Assembly: GCF_020781835.1 (NCBI RefSeq)
Contig: NZ_JAJGNJ010000007.1
Span: forward strand, 157,806 to 221,805
DNA length: 64,000 nucleotides
Source: Microbacterium testaceum
Lineage (GTDB): Bacteria > Actinomycetota > Actinomycetes > Actinomycetales > Microbacteriaceae
Direction: 5' to 3'
Shown: positions 61,570 through 64,000 of the stretch, piece after piece
Numbering within the stretch: position 1 is the first letter of the stretch
How the letters are laid out: the number at the start of each line of letters is the position of its first letter
Translations under genes and position numbers: made by a program
The notes under the pieces: model-generated
Told to the model about the DNA's origin: nothing
The model's database searches: none
Seen by the model: only the letters and a program-made list of their open reading frames with translations

Positions 61570-62529
61570 TCAACCGGCCGGTGTCTCGACGGGCGACGGG
61601 GTCGGCGTGGCCGTGGAGTAGTAGGCGTTGCTGTCCACCGTGAGCACGAACTGGGCGAACTCCTTAGGGTCGTCCATACGGCCGACGTACGGGGTCCCGT
61701 TCACGAGCACCGTCGGCGTCGCGGTCAGGGCCTGCCCCTCGGTGTCGGGCAGCCCCTTGATCGCGCGGTCGGTGGCGGCCTTCGCCCAGCCGGTGAACGT
61801 CTCGTCCTCGATGCACGCGCGCACCGTGTCGGGGTCGGCCACCCCGGTGCCCTGCGCCATGTCGGCGAGCTTCTCGTCGCTGTAGCCGTCGGAGTCCACG
61901 GGCGGCTGGTTGATGAGCAGCTCGTGGTTGAAGGCGAAGAACCTCTCGGACGCGTGTGTCGCGACGCACGCGGCGGCACCGGCGGCACGGAGGCTGTACT
62001 TGGTGCCGTTCGACTTCGATGTGAGCATGGCCACCGGGTAGTACGTCAGCGACGCGGCATCCTCAGACACCCACTTCGAGAGCTGCTCGGCGTTGGCCAG
62101 CTGGAACTCACGCGCCTCGGTCGAGAGGTAGTCGACGTAGACGCGGATGTCGACCGGAGCGGCGGTCGTGGTCGGCTCGGGGGCGGGCGTCGGAGTCTCG
62201 GTGGGAGTGGCCTCGGCCGCCATCGCGGAGGCGTTGCCGTCGACGGTCTGGTCAGCCAGCGGGTCGGCGATCCCCGTCGCGGCGGTGACGACGAAGCCGT
62301 CGTCGGAGGCGGCATCCGGGAGCGCCTGGGACCGGCCGTCGCGGGACGACAGCGCATACGTGACGCCTGCCGCACCGACGGCGACCGCCGCGACGGCACC
62401 GACGGTCACCAGCGATCGGCGGACGATCCGTGCCCGCGTCTGCCGCGCCTTGACCTGCTGCGCCTTCTCGCGCACCGCCTCGCGACGAGCGTTCTCGGCG
62501 GGCAGATTCGACGTCTGGTCGTTGGACAT
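61570..62529 (-). CDS. DsbA-like thioredoxin-fold membrane protein lacking CXXC
   Basis: 319 residues: a basic helical N-terminus (about 10-35), a membrane anchor (LVTVGAVAAVAVGAAGVTYA, about 40-59), a Thr/Pro linker (about 105-125), and a DsbA/DsbG-like domain (about 127-305). The first strand reads VDIRVYVDYLSTEAREFQ, where homologues carry CPxC after DY. The helical insertion (KFYFNHELL-like FFAFNHELLINQPPVDSDGY) and cis-proline loop (TATPTVLVNGTPY) are intact. Two other cysteines (AAACVA, RACIED) remain in the helical domain. It cannot perform CXXC chemistry. GAGAGGTCCC precedes the ATG at 62529. Confidence 0.85.
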   Translation of the reverse strand: MSNDQTSNLPAENARREAVREKAQQVKARQTRARIVRRSLVTVGAVAAVAVGAAGVTYALSSRDGRSQALPDAASDDGFVVTAATGIADPLADQTVDGNASAMAAEATPTETPTPAPEPTTTAAPVDIRVYVDYLSTEAREFQLANAEQLSKWVSEDAASLTYYPVAMLTSKSNGTKYSLRAAGAAACVATHASERFFAFNHELLINQPPVDSDGYSDEKLADMAQGTGVADPDTVRACIEDETFTGWAKAATDRAIKGLPDTEGQALTATPTVLVNGTPYVGRMDDPKEFAQFVLTVDSNAYYSTATPTPSPVETPAG

Positions 62530-62742
62530 GGGACCTCTCGGGCGCGGACGGGAGCCGCTGACGATGATGGGAACGCACGGGTAGGCGAACGAGCACCGAT
62601 GGTAGTAAGCCTGGCTGAGAAATGCCCAGACACGTGCCATACTGACCCTGCGCTCAACGTCGTGCGCGCTCGGGGTCGCCCCCGTTCATTCCATTCACTA
62701 CGGATCGTCCGGCACGTACCTGCCGGTGAAGGAGAAGAAGAA

Positions 62743-63846
<1,104 letters not shown>

Positions 63847-63862
63847 TCCGACCCACCGTCGC

Positions 63863-64000
63863 GGGGGGGGGGGGGGGGGGGGGGGGGGCCCCCCCCCCCC
63901 CCCCCCGGCCCCCCGCCGGGCGGGGCGGGGGGCCCGCGCCAGCCCCCCCCCCCCCCCCCCCCGGCGGGGGGGGGCGGGCCGGCGGGGCGGGCCGGGGGCC
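63863..64000. other. G/C homopolymer and low-complexity end, probable artefact
   Basis: A run of 26 G is followed by 18 C and then about 90 bases made almost only of G and C in long runs. Nothing else in the window resembles it. It is probably a sequencing or assembly artefact at a contig end and should not be annotated. Confidence 0.85.

Overview
The window is chromosomal DNA from a high-GC actinobacterium. Gene content points to Microbacteriaceae, most likely a Microbacterium-like organism: Lsr2 nucleoid proteins, an MmyB-type regulator, SOS-boxed imuA'-imuB-dnaE2, XPB helicase, DUF3027, DUF3263, DUF2510 and LytR_C proteins, and strongly G/C-biased third codon positions. This assignment is by inspection only. 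No phage, plasmid, insertion sequence or CRISPR array is visible. Most of the window is ordinary core genome, and the last ~140 bases are a G/C homopolymer run that looks artefactual.

Layout. 0-7.5 kb: metabolic genes (hydrolase, acyl-CoA dehydrogenase, DUF445 protein, SixA-like phosphatase, zinc alcohol dehydrogenase between two copies of one palindromic repeat, YbaK deacylase, amino-acid dehydrogenase). 7.5-9.4 kb: two lsr2 paralogues bracketing an acetolactate decarboxylase. 9.4-17.1 kb: an MmyB regulator/SDR pair, then a probable exopolysaccharide locus made of a processive GT2 synthase and three right-handed beta-helix proteins. 17.5-24.8 kb: nucleotidyltransferase, azoreductase with divergent HxlR regulator, tRNA-Ala, coiled-coil membrane protein, GNAT, galU, 5-FTHF cyclo-ligase, FmdB, mscL. 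24.8-29.2 kb: a very large SF1-helicase homologue with damaged ATPase motifs and a nuclease-like C-terminus, then an O6-alkylguanine transferase homologue without its cysteine. 29.4-32.8 kb: acetate-type symporter actP with a DUF485 partner and a divergent RamA-like regulator.

32.9-43.4 kb: DUF4436 protein, tRNA-Arg, NRDE protein, coaBC, DUF2510 protein, and the SOS mutagenesis cassette with a perfect LexA box, then an isochorismatase-like hydrolase. 43.4-48.7 kb: HNH nuclease, a short terminated transcript with a 37-codon ORF, an M23 peptidase with a long structured leader, a DtxR regulator, serC, DUF3027 and a cold-shock protein. 48.8-55.1 kb: small membrane protein, helicase-associated protein, XPB helicase, and a two-component system whose kinase appears to start at CTG. 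55.2-63.8 kb: groL with CIRCE, cspA-like gene, LytR_C, DUF3263 and DUF2332 proteins, msrB, nitroreductase, DMT transporter, tRNA-Thr, a thioredoxin-fold protein without CXXC, and a MsmX/UgpC-type ABC ATPase.

Two patterns run across the whole window. First, about 20 genes have a TANNNT-like -10 hexamer ending only 6-8 nt before the start codon, the signature of leaderless mRNAs. Second, the heptamer GGATGCC/GGCATCC is far more common than base composition predicts, and it forces unusual codons (GAT, GCA) in both orientations. The best candidates for something undescribed are the beta-helix/GT2 locus, the degenerate helicase-nuclease, the heptamer, the palindromic repeat pair and the structured peptidase leader.
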